DNA of 64,000 bases from Desulfomonilaceae bacterium (GTDB taxonomy: Bacteria; Desulfobacterota; Desulfomonilia; Desulfomonilales; Desulfomonilaceae): NCBI GenBank assembly GCA_041662605.1, contig JBAZSD010000017.1:1-64000 (forward strand). The letters run 5' to 3'. This document shows, piece by piece, positions 17,188 through 26,757 of the stretch. Numbering within the stretch: position 1 is the stretch's first letter; the number at the start of each line of letters is the position of its first letter. A program made the translations under genes and the position numbers. The notes beneath the pieces are model-generated. The model did not search any database. It saw only the letters and a program-made list of their open reading frames with translations, and had not been told where the DNA came from.

Positions 17188-18279
17188 CTATTGTCGCGAT
17201 TGCCCCCAGTCCTTTTCAATACCGTAATCAATTATCTTATCGAGATAACTGGAAGTAATAGGGGGAACTGTAAGATCGCCGATTACAGAATCGGTATTCG
17301 CCCGATCAAACAATGGATTACTTGCGAAGTGTAACAGAATAGTCTGCATTTGACGCCAAACCATTCGCTCAATCCTGTTCCGGGGCTGTACAAAAGACGC
17401 CCCGACCCCGGCGAATCTCAAGCCGCCTACATTGAATCTATTGCAAACATGTGAAAGGGTCCATTGGTGCGTCGGCGGGTTAGAGTGGGTTAGGTGATAT
17501 ATATTGTTATGATATTGAGGTTTTTCCATGATTCTAACGGCCGCCTTAGCCACGTAATCGACAGGTATAACATTAGTCACACCATCAGGATTAGCGGGAA
17601 TGTCAATGTTAAGATTTAAACGGTCGAGGTTTTTCGAATCGGCCATGAGTCTATCAAGAAGATGCGCTGCTTGAAACAGGATATAATAGCCTCCAAAGGA
17701 AGTGCATCTTCCCGTCTCAGAGTGCCCGATTATAACTGACGGTCTCAAAATGGTGGCTTTGCCCATCCAGATTTGTTCCGCTTCCCACTTACTTTCCTCG
17801 TAAACGTTTACGAAATCACCTCTTGGATGATTAACTTCTGTAACGACCTCTCCCTGTATCAGTCCGCAAACGTATGCGGTGCTGATAACGTGGACATTCA
17901 ATGGCTTACGTTCAACGAGCTTATATAGAGCTGTCGTGGAACCCAGATTTGTTTTTAAAGGTTCGCCGCTTTCGTCCATATGTAAACGGGTAGACGCCGC
18001 GCTGTGCAGTAATGTGTCAACTTCGTCAATTCCTTTATACTCTTGACACCATTGTTCCCACTGCTCGTCAGCTTCCAGTATTTCACCTTTGAACCATTTG
18101 AGAGATTCGGCGCTTCTGGGAAGTCCTAGACTGCTCAAAAACCTTATGGTGTCCATTTTTCGCGATTCGCTTCTATAGTGTGCCCATACACTGTGCCCGC
18201 GGTCTAATAGCTCCACTAATAGGTATTCTCCAAGGAATCCTGTTCCTCCAGTGAGAAGAACATTCATAGTATCGGACAT
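17188..18279 (-). CDS. NAD(P)-dependent SDR, thioester-reductase / epimerase-like
   Basis: 363 residues. GGAGG is placed a few bases before the ATG. Extended SDR family: glycine-rich GGTGFLGEYLL (10-20), a central region with ISTAYVCG, and the catalytic YEESKWEAE (Tyr/Lys). The overall pattern, with LKTNLGSTTALYKL and TILRPSVIIGHSETG, resembles NAD-binding-4 enzymes that reduce acyl thioesters or modify lipids, such as the linear polyketide and fatty-acyl-CoA reductases. No carrier domain is attached. The glycosyltransferase on the opposite strand at 19.3 kb could belong to the same lipid or envelope pathway, but this is only a guess. Confidence 0.8.
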   Translation of the reverse strand: MSDTMNVLLTGGTGFLGEYLLVELLDRGHSVWAHYRSESRKMDTIRFLSSLGLPRSAESLKWFKGEILEADEQWEQWCQEYKGIDEVDTLLHSAASTRLHMDESGEPLKTNLGSTTALYKLVERKPLNVHVISTAYVCGLIQGEVVTEVNHPRGDFVNVYEESKWEAEQIWMGKATILRPSVIIGHSETGRCTSFGGYYILFQAAHLLDRLMADSKNLDRLNLNIDIPANPDGVTNVIPVDYVAKAAVRIMEKPQYHNNIYHLTHSNPPTHQWTLSHVCNRFNVGGLRFAGVGASFVQPRNRIERMVWRQMQTILLHFASNPLFDRANTDSVIGDLTVPPITSSYLDKIIDYGIEKDWGQSRQ

Positions 18280-18508
18280 GGATCCTCCGCAGGCGGTTAA
18301 GCTCTGCCCAGAAAAAATTCCAATTTAATATATTAGTTTAACCTAACCATCGGTAGTAATACAAACTAAAACCTGTCTAACGACGTACCGAACGGCATCA
18401 TGTCATTTCACTCGGATCTAAGAGTTAACTATTTACAAGGACCAGCATTATAATACCTTGGCGGAAATATTCCAGTTTTCTGCTTGCAGAATTTTTTGAT
18501 TACACGCC

Positions 18509-19108
18509 ATGCCTAATGGGCTTAACTATATGGTTAAGCTAATTTATTCAATCAAGGGTGTTAAATGTCTTCACACATGTGATTCGGTTTCATTAGCTTT
18601 TTTGTTTCGACCCAATGATATTTCTTACTTTCCGCACCATTCGGTGGAAGTGAGAGATGATTTTCCTTTGGGTACTAAATTTGCGCGACAGGAGGACAGG
18701 ATTTTGATAAGTAAGAAGCATTGTCACGCGGACGCTCGCTTTTTTCGTATTGTTGCGGCGTTTGTCAGTAGCCATGTCCAAAAGGGCTGATTTGCGGAAG
18801 GATTTGCATTTTTATCCGGATTAAGATCGAGATTGGGAATTGAAGAGTCCTTTCGGTGTCAAATCATTACTGAACGTCAAGGTGATGTAGGCGGCATTGT
18901 GTGTATTGCACGTATAATCAATCGCTTGAAGGCGCCCTATTGGAAGTATATGAGGATCGGCAACGTAGTAGGAATAAAAACAGGGATCAGGTTTATATTC
19001 AAGCCGGTGGATACAGCGGCCTGGATTAGAAAGGCTTTGATAAGGCAGTCTTATTCCGGTAGGCTGGTAACAAGATTCGAGGAACCTATCGCCTCGCTGA
19101 ACAGTTGA
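18509..19108 (+). pseudogene. uncharacterised reading frame interrupted by in-frame TGA
   Basis: A 200-codon frame from 18509 to 19108 is broken only once, by TGA at 18788-18790; the two halves (93 and ~105 codons) are in the same register. The second half (GDVGGIVCIARIINRLK, then FKPVDTAAWIRKAL) reads like protein, but no family is recognised. It lies upstream of, and co-directional with, the glycosyltransferase. A decayed gene is the simplest reading; readthrough or a chance frame are alternatives. Confidence 0.3.
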
Positions 19109-19321
19109 TTTCAGAGACTTTGGTTCCTGTGCGTGATTTTCATCTATTTATAATCATGATGTTTTTTCAGACTGACATGCCAGCTAAATTATTCGGGAAA
19201 GTAATTTCTCAATAACGGGTAAGTCCATGACTGGGTGTTTTAGCTTGGCCTGTTGGTCGAGGTTATGGCAGATTGCTGCTATACAGAGTGATGTATTTGA
19301 GTTTGCAATGAGGGCATTCGT

Positions 19322-20524
19322 TTGAATTATATTTCTCTAGCGTTAGGATCGGCCATTCTATTGTATATTGTTTATTTTTGGTCCATGCGTATGCGTGAGA
19401 TAACTGATAGTTGGAGATGGGTCCCAGTCCTTGACCCTAACAAGGATACATCCCTCCCCAAATCGCCGCCCCGTATATCGGTCATAGTTCCGGCTAATAA
19501 CGAAGAAGCCTTGATTGGAACCTCTCTGCGATCGATACTTGATCAGGATTACCCTAACCTCGAAATAATTTGTGTTGATGATAGATCCACGGACCGGACC
19601 GCTGAAATAGTTGGAAAGCTATTTGAGGGAAGAACAAATTGCCGCCTTGTGTCAATAACAGAGCTGCCTGTCGGATGGACCGGCAAGAGTCACGCTCTTT
19701 ATGAAGGCGCCAAATACGCTTCAGGTGAATGGCTGGCATTCCTGGATGCGGACAGCTCATTGCATAAAGCCGCATTGAGGCAGTGCTTACACGAGGCCAT
19801 ACAAAGGAAGATAAACTTTGTAACGCTTTCTCCCAAGTTCATCCTGAACACTTTTTGGGAAAAAGCGCTTATTCCGATATTTGCCGCCATGGCGGCAATT
19901 CTATTTCCGCTGGCCAGGGTCAATGATCCCGGTAGTCCTGTTGCAACAGCTAACGGAATGTTTTTTCTTATCAGTCGCATGGCCTATGAAAGAATCGGAG
20001 GACATCGCAGTGTAAAAGATCTTGCGGTCGAAGATATTGGAATCGGGAAAAGGGTTAAAGCCACGGGCCTGGGCATACTGTTTGCCAATGGCCGAAACCT
20101 TCTACAAACCAAGATGTATTCCAGTTTTCGAGAAGTGTTAGACGGTTGGACACGAATACTGGCCGGGGCAATGAATTACAAACTCTTAACGGTGCTGAAA
20201 CACTTATGCGTACATATCTTGGTCGGTTTGCCCTCTTTCGCTCTAGGGACTTTTCTCTATACCGAGTCGGCAATGGAACTCTGGCCTAGTTTGTGGTTCC
20301 TGTTACCCTTGGCCTGTCTGTTACAATTAGTTTTAATCCCATGGTTCTTTCTTGATCAGGCAGGATTACCTAAAAAGTATTTGGTTTACTTCTCACTTGG
20401 AAACTTGATGCTTATCTGGATTTTTGTCGTGATGATTAAGAAGATTATTTTCAGAGACGCTTTACAGTGGAGGGGCACAACTTACGACCGAACTCGTTAT
20501 CAGTCAAAGTCACTTGATCCATAA
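19322..20524 (+). CDS. membrane-bound family 2 glycosyltransferase (HpnB/CrtQ-like)
   Basis: 400 residues from a TTG with GAGGG upstream. An N-terminal membrane helix (ALGSAILLYIVYFW) precedes a GT-A domain (~50-270): ISVIVPANNEEALI, CVDDRSTD, FLDADSS as the DxD metal site, ANGMFFLISR, and VEDIGIGKRVK with the acceptor-side ED. A DGWTR stretch stands where QxxRW occurs in processive enzymes. The C-terminal third has about three helices (~290-385). The layout matches hopanoid/carotenoid-associated enzymes such as HpnB and CrtQ, which transfer a sugar onto lipids. No squalene-hopene cyclase lies in the window, so the acceptor remains unknown. Confidence 0.82.
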   Translation: MNYISLALGSAILLYIVYFWSMRMREITDSWRWVPVLDPNKDTSLPKSPPRISVIVPANNEEALIGTSLRSILDQDYPNLEIICVDDRSTDRTAEIVGKLFEGRTNCRLVSITELPVGWTGKSHALYEGAKYASGEWLAFLDADSSLHKAALRQCLHEAIQRKINFVTLSPKFILNTFWEKALIPIFAAMAAILFPLARVNDPGSPVATANGMFFLISRMAYERIGGHRSVKDLAVEDIGIGKRVKATGLGILFANGRNLLQTKMYSSFREVLDGWTRILAGAMNYKLLTVLKHLCVHILVGLPSFALGTFLYTESAMELWPSLWFLLPLACLLQLVLIPWFFLDQAGLPKKYLVYFSLGNLMLIWIFVVMIKKIIFRDALQWRGTTYDRTRYQSKSLDP

Positions 20525-20593
20525 GTTCTTCAGCTTTCCTCGACCGATAGAGGATTCACACGCTTTACGACGGTCAATGATTCGGAAACATCT

Positions 20594-20836
20594 TTGGTAT
20601 TAAGCTATTCCGACACACAAGTATGCCAAACTTTTCTGGATCACTCCAACTCCGACATCACCCTTAAGCGCCCGAAGAACGTCCTCACTTTGGACAACGC
20701 GAGCTGGCATCGCAGTAAAAAAATAAAGTGGGGGCGATTCGAGCCGGTGTTTCTTCCACCCTACTCTCCGGATCTCAATCCCATAGAAAGACTAGGGCTC
20801 GTGATGAAATCAGAGTGGCCCTTCTTTATTCGGTGA
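20594..20836 (+). pseudogene. IS630-family transposase C-terminal fragment
   Basis: About 80 codons matching the end of IS630 transposases: NVLTLDNASWHRSKK with the second catalytic Asp, and FLPPYSPDLNPIERL with the catalytic Glu. The first two-thirds, including the HTH and first Asp, are missing, and no intact copy is visible in the window. No TA-flanked terminal repeats were found. It is a dead remnant that marks this as a site of past insertions. Confidence 0.8.
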
Positions 20837-21170
20837 ACGCATACGGATGCCAGGAAAAGTGACTCAGAAAAATAAGAGTCCGTTTCTGACTGCAGCAAGG
20901 GTGCAGCAAACGCCATTTTGCGAACCCATCAACCACCAAGCAACAAGTAACTTCTTGTATAAGTCTGGGCAGACTAACCCAAGCCTGTTTGTAAACATTT
21001 GATATCATTAGGTTCGTGATTTTTTTACCTCAGTTTTACCCCGGGTTATTGAGAAGTAACTAATTAGTTTGACAAGCATATAATTTCACTAGATAAGCAA
21101 TAATAAGGGTTATTACGATCAAACCCTTCCACCACTCGCATATGTAGCTTCCCGTTAAGAGGAACCTTCC

Positions 21171-21626
21171 ATGCAAGACCATGATAAGACGAAAGATCAG
21201 CTTATTGATGAATTGAATGAGTTGCGCCGTAAGGTGGCTGAACTTGATGCCGTTCAAAAGTCGTTTACTGAAAGTGAATCACGATATCGTGAGATAGTTG
21301 ATAAAACAAGCGAAGGGATTTTCGTGATTCAAGACGGGTTAATCAGGTTCGAAAATCAAGCGTGCCAGGATATTTCCGGATATAGGTTTGGAGACTGGTC
21401 ATTCTCTAGCCTCACAGATCTCATCGTTCATCCCGAGGATCGGGAAATGGTAGACCGCTACCATACAGATGGAGTTAGAGGAGAGACCGTCCCTAGCCTG
21501 TATGAGTTTAGGATTGTGTCCAAGGACGGAACGACAAAGTGGATGCGGATGAACACCTCCGGAATTATGTGGGGAGGGGAACCAGCGAGTTTTAGCGTCA
21601 TTACCGACATCTCCGAGCGTAAATAG
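21171..21626 (+). CDS. PAS sensor kinase, N-terminal fragment ending at in-frame TAG
   Basis: 151 residues, starting ATGCAAGACC with GGAA upstream. It holds a short coiled coil (IDELNELRRKVAELD) and one PAS domain ending in ITDISERK. The TAG at 21624-21626 falls where the paralogue at 5364 has CAG (ERKQAE), and reading continues in the same register into the rest of a multi-PAS kinase. So a C-to-T nonsense change most likely cut one gene of ~829 codons in two. On its own this piece would be a lone PAS protein without output. Confidence 0.75.
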   Translation: MQDHDKTKDQLIDELNELRRKVAELDAVQKSFTESESRYREIVDKTSEGIFVIQDGLIRFENQACQDISGYRFGDWSFSSLTDLIVHPEDREMVDRYHTDGVRGETVPSLYEFRIVSKDGTTKWMRMNTSGIMWGGEPASFSVITDISERK

Positions 21627-21689
21627 GCCGAAGCAGAGGCGCATGATATCGAACGGCGGCTGGAACTTGCCCTTACAGGGGCGGATCTG

Positions 21690-23660
21690 GTGCTGTGGGA
21701 CGTCAATATTCAGACTGGTGTGGCTGCGTATTGGCCAGAGCGCCTCTCTACGTCCGGATACTCGATTGATGAGATTGCGCCCAACATTACTGCTTGGGGA
21801 ACACGAGTCCATCCCGAAGACAGCAATCGGATAAGAAAGGCCTTCAACGCCCATGCTAAAGGTAGGCTTCCTCTATTCGAATGTGAATACAGGCTCCGGG
21901 CCAAGAACGGCCGATGGAAGTGGATATTGTCCCGGGGGAAGATAGTGGAGCTAGATAGCGGCGGCAATCCTCTGAGAATTATAGGAACCAGTTTCGACAT
22001 CAGTGCACAGAAAAATGCAGAATTGATTGTGCAAAAGTATCATGAGCAGCTCGAAAGGCAGGTAGAGGAGCGTACCGCTGAACTGGAGCGGGCGTTACAA
22101 GACCTGAAACAGAAAACAGAAGAACAGGCCCTTCTTCTAAATACGATAGATGTTCAGGTCTGGTACCTCACCGATCCCGGGACGTATGGTTTAGTCAACC
22201 AATCTACGGCTGACTTCCTTGGTGTACAACTCGAAACAATTCCAGGAAAGCGACTGAGCGAATTCTACAGCCCTGACGTGGTAGCTGTTTGGGAGGCTAG
22301 TAATACGGAGGTTTTTCAATCTAGACAAACCGTCTATACAGAAGAATTGACACCAAACGCCGCAGGGGAACCAAGATGGATGTCAATCACCAAGACCCCT
22401 AAGCTGGATCAGTATGGCAACGTAGAATATGTTGTGTGCGCCGGAACCGATATTACTGAGCGCAAACGCTTAGAAGAAGAGAACCTTGAGATGGAACGCA
22501 AGCTTCTCCATGCTCAAAAGCTCGAGAGTCTCGCTGTGATGGCTGGAGGTATCGCACATGACTTCAACAACCAGTTGGCGGTAGTCTTGGGCAACCTGGA
22601 ACTGGGCCTTATGGATTTGGCTCCCGATTCGGTGGTCAGACCGAGCGTAATGAACGCCATTCAGGCGGCCAAACGATCAGCGGAACTCTGCCGCCAGATA
22701 CAGATATACACAGGCAACACCTTTTATAACCCTTTAGATTTGGATCTCAACGAGTTGTTGAACACAAACCCCATTCCAATGCAATTGCGTGTTTCCAGAA
22801 ATGTCACTCTCAACTTGGAAAGCCACAATACACTTCCACCCATTAAGGGAGATCCGGATCAAATACAATGTTTGGTTACGAATATTCTGGTCAACGCCTC
22901 TGAGGCGGTTGGTGATAAGAACGGCGAGGTTCGACTTTCTACAGGAGTCATTGATTGCGATGCGGAGTATTTGAGCCGTAGTCGCATCGAAGAGAAGCCC
23001 GAACCAGGTCGGTTTGTCTTTCTAGAGGTTACCGACACTGGTTACGGCATGGACGCTGATACTCAGCGCAGGCTCTTTGATCCATTCTTTTCGACCAAAT
23101 TCTGGGGTCGTGGCCTTGGCATGTCCAAAGTGATAGGGATAACGAAGGGACATCATGGCGCCATAATAGTGGACAGCGAGGTTGGGAAGGGAACTACAAT
23201 ACGTGTTCTGTTTCCTGTGCAGGAAGAGGTCCAGGACTCATTTGTTACACACAACAAAGCTGCGGAAACTAAATCACCGGTGTCCGACATTGCCAGGCGA
23301 AAAACTATTCTTGTAGTTGAGGATGAGACAGGGGTTCGTGATCTTGCTGTTAGACGACTAGATGTCTTAGGCTACGACACGATTGTGGCTGGGGATGGAG
23401 AGGAAGGGGTAAATGTTTTTCGAGAGCGCCCGAACGAAATTGATCTGGTGATGCTCGACTTCAAGATGCCAAAAATGAATGGAGTTGAAACATTCGGGGA
23501 ACTCATACGGATCAAGCCGGATGTCAGGGTTATGCTTTGCAGTGGATACACTGAAGATGTTGTAATGCAGAGCTTTCCGGGACAACGTCCTGCCGTTGTC
23601 TTGCATAAACCCTATAATATGGAGGAATTGAAGACGGAACTGGATCGTTTGTTAAGCTAG
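21690..23660 (+). CDS. PAS-PAS histidine kinase with C-terminal receiver (main part of interrupted gene)
   Basis: 656 residues from a GTG with AGGGG ~10 nt upstream, in the same frame as the fragment before it. Domains: PAS (~1-105), a coiled coil (LERQVEERTAELERALQDL), PAS (~140-250), a HisKA-like segment with a normal GGIAHDFNN H-box, HATPase (NASEAVGD, DTGYGMD, GRGLGM; to ~505) and a receiver (TILVVEDE, acceptor Asp in VMLDFKMPKMNG). It is a paralogue of the kinase at 5364, sharing the HATPase text closely, but keeps the receiver and the acidic H-box residue. Translation could restart here, giving a kinase that lacks only the first PAS domain. Confidence 0.8.
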   Translation: MLWDVNIQTGVAAYWPERLSTSGYSIDEIAPNITAWGTRVHPEDSNRIRKAFNAHAKGRLPLFECEYRLRAKNGRWKWILSRGKIVELDSGGNPLRIIGTSFDISAQKNAELIVQKYHEQLERQVEERTAELERALQDLKQKTEEQALLLNTIDVQVWYLTDPGTYGLVNQSTADFLGVQLETIPGKRLSEFYSPDVVAVWEASNTEVFQSRQTVYTEELTPNAAGEPRWMSITKTPKLDQYGNVEYVVCAGTDITERKRLEEENLEMERKLLHAQKLESLAVMAGGIAHDFNNQLAVVLGNLELGLMDLAPDSVVRPSVMNAIQAAKRSAELCRQIQIYTGNTFYNPLDLDLNELLNTNPIPMQLRVSRNVTLNLESHNTLPPIKGDPDQIQCLVTNILVNASEAVGDKNGEVRLSTGVIDCDAEYLSRSRIEEKPEPGRFVFLEVTDTGYGMDADTQRRLFDPFFSTKFWGRGLGMSKVIGITKGHHGAIIVDSEVGKGTTIRVLFPVQEEVQDSFVTHNKAAETKSPVSDIARRKTILVVEDETGVRDLAVRRLDVLGYDTIVAGDGEEGVNVFRERPNEIDLVMLDFKMPKMNGVETFGELIRIKPDVRVMLCSGYTEDVVMQSFPGQRPAVVLHKPYNMEELKTELDRLLS

Positions 23661-24066
23661 AGAGGGATGTCGGTAAAATCTAACCATAGACGCAATCCTG
23701 GGGCATTTCTATCTCGATGGACTTATAATATTTATCGAATTGGATGAGAACGTGGCTCTGTGGCCGTCTCAGAGAGCCTCAGTTGATCGTTTTTGTTATA
23801 GTTGAATGGGAATGGTGTTCAGCTTACCAAGCTACCTAATTGTAGGACTATAAGACAGGGGGAGGGGGTTTAGGTTCAGTATAGTGAACCATGTGATGAG
23901 TTTTTTATAAAACCCTGGGAAATAAGGGAGGCTGTAAACTTAATTCTGGCTTCAGAAAAAGTCTGCGAATCCCGATCACGCAAATCTCACGCAATAGCGA
24001 TCTTTAGACCTAATAAAACACTTAGTAAAATTACTATAACAACTTAATGTAATTAAATATTATCTG
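23661..24066. other. intergenic, no gene seen
   Basis: About 400 bp between the kinase and the left end of the integrated element. A purine-rich run (ACAGGGGGAGGGGG) lies near 23857. No recognisable coding, RNA or terminator structure was found. Confidence 0.4.
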
Positions 24067-24112
24067 TGGGCCGTCGGGGGCTAGAACCCCAAACCTACTG
24101 ATTAAGAGTTAG
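24067..24112 (-). repeat. attachment-site copy: 3' half of tRNA-Lys
   Basis: 46 bp identical to the 3' half of the intact tRNA-Lys at 26921-26966 except for two bases (CTAGAA for CTCGAA in the T-loop, AGTTAG for AGTCAG). It covers the anticodon loop to the acceptor end, with no 5' half present, so it is not a tRNA gene. Such duplication is the classic mark of a tyrosine-recombinase element inserted into a tRNA gene, and an integrase remnant begins 6 bp away. Confidence 0.85.
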
Positions 24113-24117
24113 TAGGA

Positions 24118-25233
24118 TTAAAAATAATACGGCTTCATTACTCGTTTTCCACGATCCGTAGGACACTGGACATCTAACACTTCAGCAGTCGCTTTAAGTT
24201 TGTTATCTAAGAAGTGTGCGTATCTTTTTGTCGTTGACTGTTGTCGGTGGCCTAAAAAAATCTGTGTTGCGTATATATCGCCGGTAGCCGAATAAATTCT
24301 TGTCCCTGCGTCGTGACGTAAATCGTGCCACCGAAACTCACTTGAAATACCCGCCATTCTCTTTGCCCGTTCAAAAGGTTTTCGCCAATCCACCCTGTAA
24401 GTCCTACCCGAAGGTGTAATTCAAAAGTAGTCGGTCTTGTTTTGAGGTATGCCTTGAAGAATTGACCGGCAAGAGTCGTTCATAACCGTCCTCTGTGAAA
24501 GTCCACCCTTTTGTTGAACAGTGATAATCCCTGTCTCAAAATCAACCTCAGACCGCTTTAAGTGAATGACGTTTGTCTTTCTCATCCCTGTGGTCATGGT
24601 TACAACCAACATCTCGTAAAGTTTTCGGTGTGTCGCTTGAGCGGCTTCGAGGAGGTGAGATCGTTCTTCATCCGACAAAAAAGCTACACGTCCATTTTCG
24701 GGAGAATACATCTTGACACCGCTAAATTAGTTTTTAACCTGATCAACCGAATAGTTCCATGCGGCTTTCCCTGCGGCCAGGTGTCTATCGCAAGTCGCCT
24801 CTGAAAGACCAGCGGTTCGTAAATCACTTCTAAAAGAACGAATGAGGGCAGGGGTTGTTTCCGAGATTGAATTGTCTCTCCCAAAGTAATCCATGAATCG
24901 TTCAAAGTATAATCGGTTGTCAGAGGTATATCTGTTAGATGCGTTTTCTGCTTGCAATTTGGTGAGGTAGCGATCAGACAAGTCTTTCCAGGTAAGTTCG
25001 CTTCCAACCCGCTTTTTGCTTTTGGCGTCAACTATTCGCTGTTGCTCCGCGTCTTTCGCCTCTTTCAGCGTAACTTTTCCGAGAGATTCTTTTTTGGATA
25101 CTCCGTCGTGATCCCAAAATCGTAACCAGTAACGTAATCCGGAAAGTGGGATCTTGGCATTACACTTTGAACATACCTTCCGAGCCAGTCCATTTGGAGT
25201 GTGACAATGTGGACACTCGCTTGAAACGGCCAT
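24118..25233 (-). pseudogene. tyrosine-type site-specific integrase, two in-frame stops
   Basis: A 372-codon frame with no frameshift but two internal stops, TAA at 24727-24729 and TGA at 24421-24423. N-terminal piece: a zinc-ribbon (CPHCHTPNG, VCSKCNAK), an AP2-like arm domain and the SAM-like core-binding domain. Middle piece: start of the catalytic domain with its Arg in GMRKTNVI. C-terminal piece: HDLRHDAGTR (His, Arg), LGHRQQS (His) and the catalytic Tyr in TKRYAHF. All catalytic residues survive, so inactivation looks recent. The position beside a tRNA-Lys half-copy identifies it as the enzyme that inserted this element. Protein could only be made with suppression of both stops. Confidence 0.88.
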
Positions 25234-25243
25234 TTTAGCCCTC

Positions 25244-25789
25244 CTATCGCTTGTGATCGGGTGGGCTTAACAGGTCTACGATCTTCTTCCTGCCAGTAGG
25301 GTCCAATATCCTCAATATCTCCAATAAACGTCTGGTGGTAAGGCTTTTGGGTATCTCTGGACTAGACATTCCCTGAAACCAAACCTCATCGGTCAATCCT
25401 ATCCTACGCGCAAATTCGGACTCTGTCTCCTGGTTCTCTTTTAACGCTACAAGCCGCTTCAGGAAGTAGTTTGGGGGCAAGTTGCGCGCATATTTCTTTT
25501 TATGTGTTTCCTCTTGCTTACCTGTGTTTTTACTTAATGTGATTTCTTGCGGTATAAATTTGTAAACTGAGTAAAATAATTCATCATATTCATCTTTAGA
25601 TAATTCGAGGAATTCCCTCAATTTAATTAAGGTATCCACTTTAGGAACTTGTCCCTTTTCCCAATCTCTAAATATCTTGTGGTTAAGGCCCATCCTATGA
25701 CCAAATTTTGTATTTGATTCCCCAGGATCCCTGTATTTATTGAGAATATCAATAAACGATCCTCCATGGCTTGTATTGTGAGTTTCCAT
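25244..25789 (-). CDS. double helix-turn-helix (XRE-like) regulator of the integrated element
   Basis: About 181 residues from the ATG at 25789; an in-frame extension up to 25915 is open but does not look like part of the fold, and none of the starts has a good ribosome site. Residues ~10-65 form one XRE-type HTH (TKFGHRMGLNHKIFRDWEKG). A second similar unit lies near residues 120-165 (SEFARRIGLTDEVWFQG), joined by a charged linker. It ends 10 bp before the integrase start on the same strand, so it probably controlled excision or integrase expression, as such regulators do in small integrative elements. Target and effector are unknown. Confidence 0.6.
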   Translation of the reverse strand: METHNTSHGGSFIDILNKYRDPGESNTKFGHRMGLNHKIFRDWEKGQVPKVDTLIKLREFLELSKDEYDELFYSVYKFIPQEITLSKNTGKQEETHKKKYARNLPPNYFLKRLVALKENQETESEFARRIGLTDEVWFQGMSSPEIPKSLTTRRLLEILRILDPTGRKKIVDLLSPPDHKR

Positions 25790-25990
25790 TGCGTGCCACC
25801 ATAACGAAGGAATTACAGCCCTCTTTTCAAGATTATTTGGAACCATTAATATCAGATTGTTATCAAGCCCAAAATAGGGCACAGTGCAGGACACGTGAAA
25901 AAAGGACAATACCAAATAACCCGTTGCCCCATTTGCCGCCTAAGTAGCCTATTTTAGGGTGTTACGACACATTTTGTCAAAGTTAAATGA

Positions 25991-26595
25991 CTCCCGGCAG
26001 AGGCGGGAGCATTATTTTGTTAGCCCCCAAGGGGGCCTGATCAATCGCCCCCTGAAGGGGGCGTATCAAGATGAACCAGATTTAGTTGCTCCAGGCGTGC
26101 ATCTTCGGCCTTTTGATCCCGAATGTATTTTTTCACGCTAGCCTCGTCCAACGCCACTGTTGAAACATAAAAGCCACGCGCCCGAAAATTCTCTCCTGTA
26201 AAGTTTCGCTTTCAGACCGTGAAATTCGTTGCAATTGAGATAGCACTCTTACCCTTGATGTATCCGATCACGCTCGACACATCATATTTCGGTGGAATGC
26301 TCAAAAACATATGAACGTGATCCGAACACAGGTGGCCTTCCACAATGTTGGATTCTCTTTGCCTCGCCAACTCAAGGAACACATCACCCAAATGCTTTCA
26401 AATCGCTCCATAAATTTGTTTCCGCCGTCGCTTGGGAATGAAAACAACATGATACTTGCAATCCCACTTTGTGTGGTTAGGCTATGTAGCCTTTCATAAC
26501 AACCTCTCAGAAATAGATTTTGGTGTATTCTGGGAGGCTTGCTCCTACTGGAGCGATCGGTGAAACCTTTGAGAGTCTCCCCGGCAAAGCCGGGG
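25991..26595 (-). mobile_element. degenerate IS200/IS605-type element
   Basis: A dead Y1-transposase frame is bracketed by hairpins typical of the single-stranded ends of this family: CTCCCG/CGGGAG at 25991-26009, GCCCCC-AA-GGGGGC at 26023-26036, CGCCCCC-TGAA-GGGGGCG at 26046-26063 on one side, and CCCCGGC-AAA-GCCGGGG at 26579-26595 on the other. It carries no TnpB/IscB gene. The outer limits are approximate because the family makes no target duplication. It sits inside the tRNA-Lys element. Confidence 0.65.
26041..26497 (-). pseudogene. tnpA: IS200/IS605 TnpA (Y1 HUH transposase) remnant
   Basis: Reading the minus strand recovers nearly the whole TnpA text: KWDCKYHVVFIPKRRRK, EGHLCSDHVHMF with the HUH metal site (HVH), IKGKSAISIA, NFTGENF, and the C-terminal VKKYIRDQKAEDARLEQ. 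The frame is broken by a small change after the first ~5 codons (MKGY) and by two in-frame TGA codons, one after QIYGAI and one after TNFTV. The tyrosine region reads ARGFYVSTV where the family usually has ARGYFVSTV, so even the nucleophile position may be disturbed. Not functional. Confidence 0.82.
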
Positions 26596-26701
26596 GCTTG
26601 CCACTTTTTGGTTAAGTCTTAAAGTGCTTGATATTACGTTCGGAAGGCTATAACCTAAAATTAGAACTAAAAAGCCTAACAATCTGATAAGATGGTACTA
26701 T

Positions 26702-26757
26702 TGGGTCCGCCATACAGGATCCGAACCTGTGACCTACTGACAAATAATCAGTAGGTC
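26702..26757 (-). repeat. second tRNA-like 3' half, candidate attachment remnant
   Basis: On the minus strand a 9-bp stem (ACCTACTGA/TCAGTAGGT) with a 7-nt loop is followed by a T-arm-like hairpin (ACAGG TTCGGAT CCTGT) and an acceptor-like end with CCA. No 5' half exists, and the T-loop has G at the invariant A58 position. It resembles the tRNA half-copies left by integrases, from a different tRNA than the Lys gene nearby. Confidence 0.45.

Noticed and set aside
18788..18790. TGA as a selenocysteine codon
   Set aside because: The context has no redox motif and no clear SECIS-like hairpin right after the codon; the frame itself is of uncertain reality.
21624..21626. TAG as a pyrrolysine codon
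   Set aside because: TAG ends ordinary genes nearby (for example at 6950, 8330 and 15367), no Pyl genes are in the window, and the paralogue has CAG at this place.
24067..24112. Second tRNA-Lys gene
   Set aside because: Only the 3' half is present, with mismatches in the T-loop and anticodon stem; it is an attachment-site copy.
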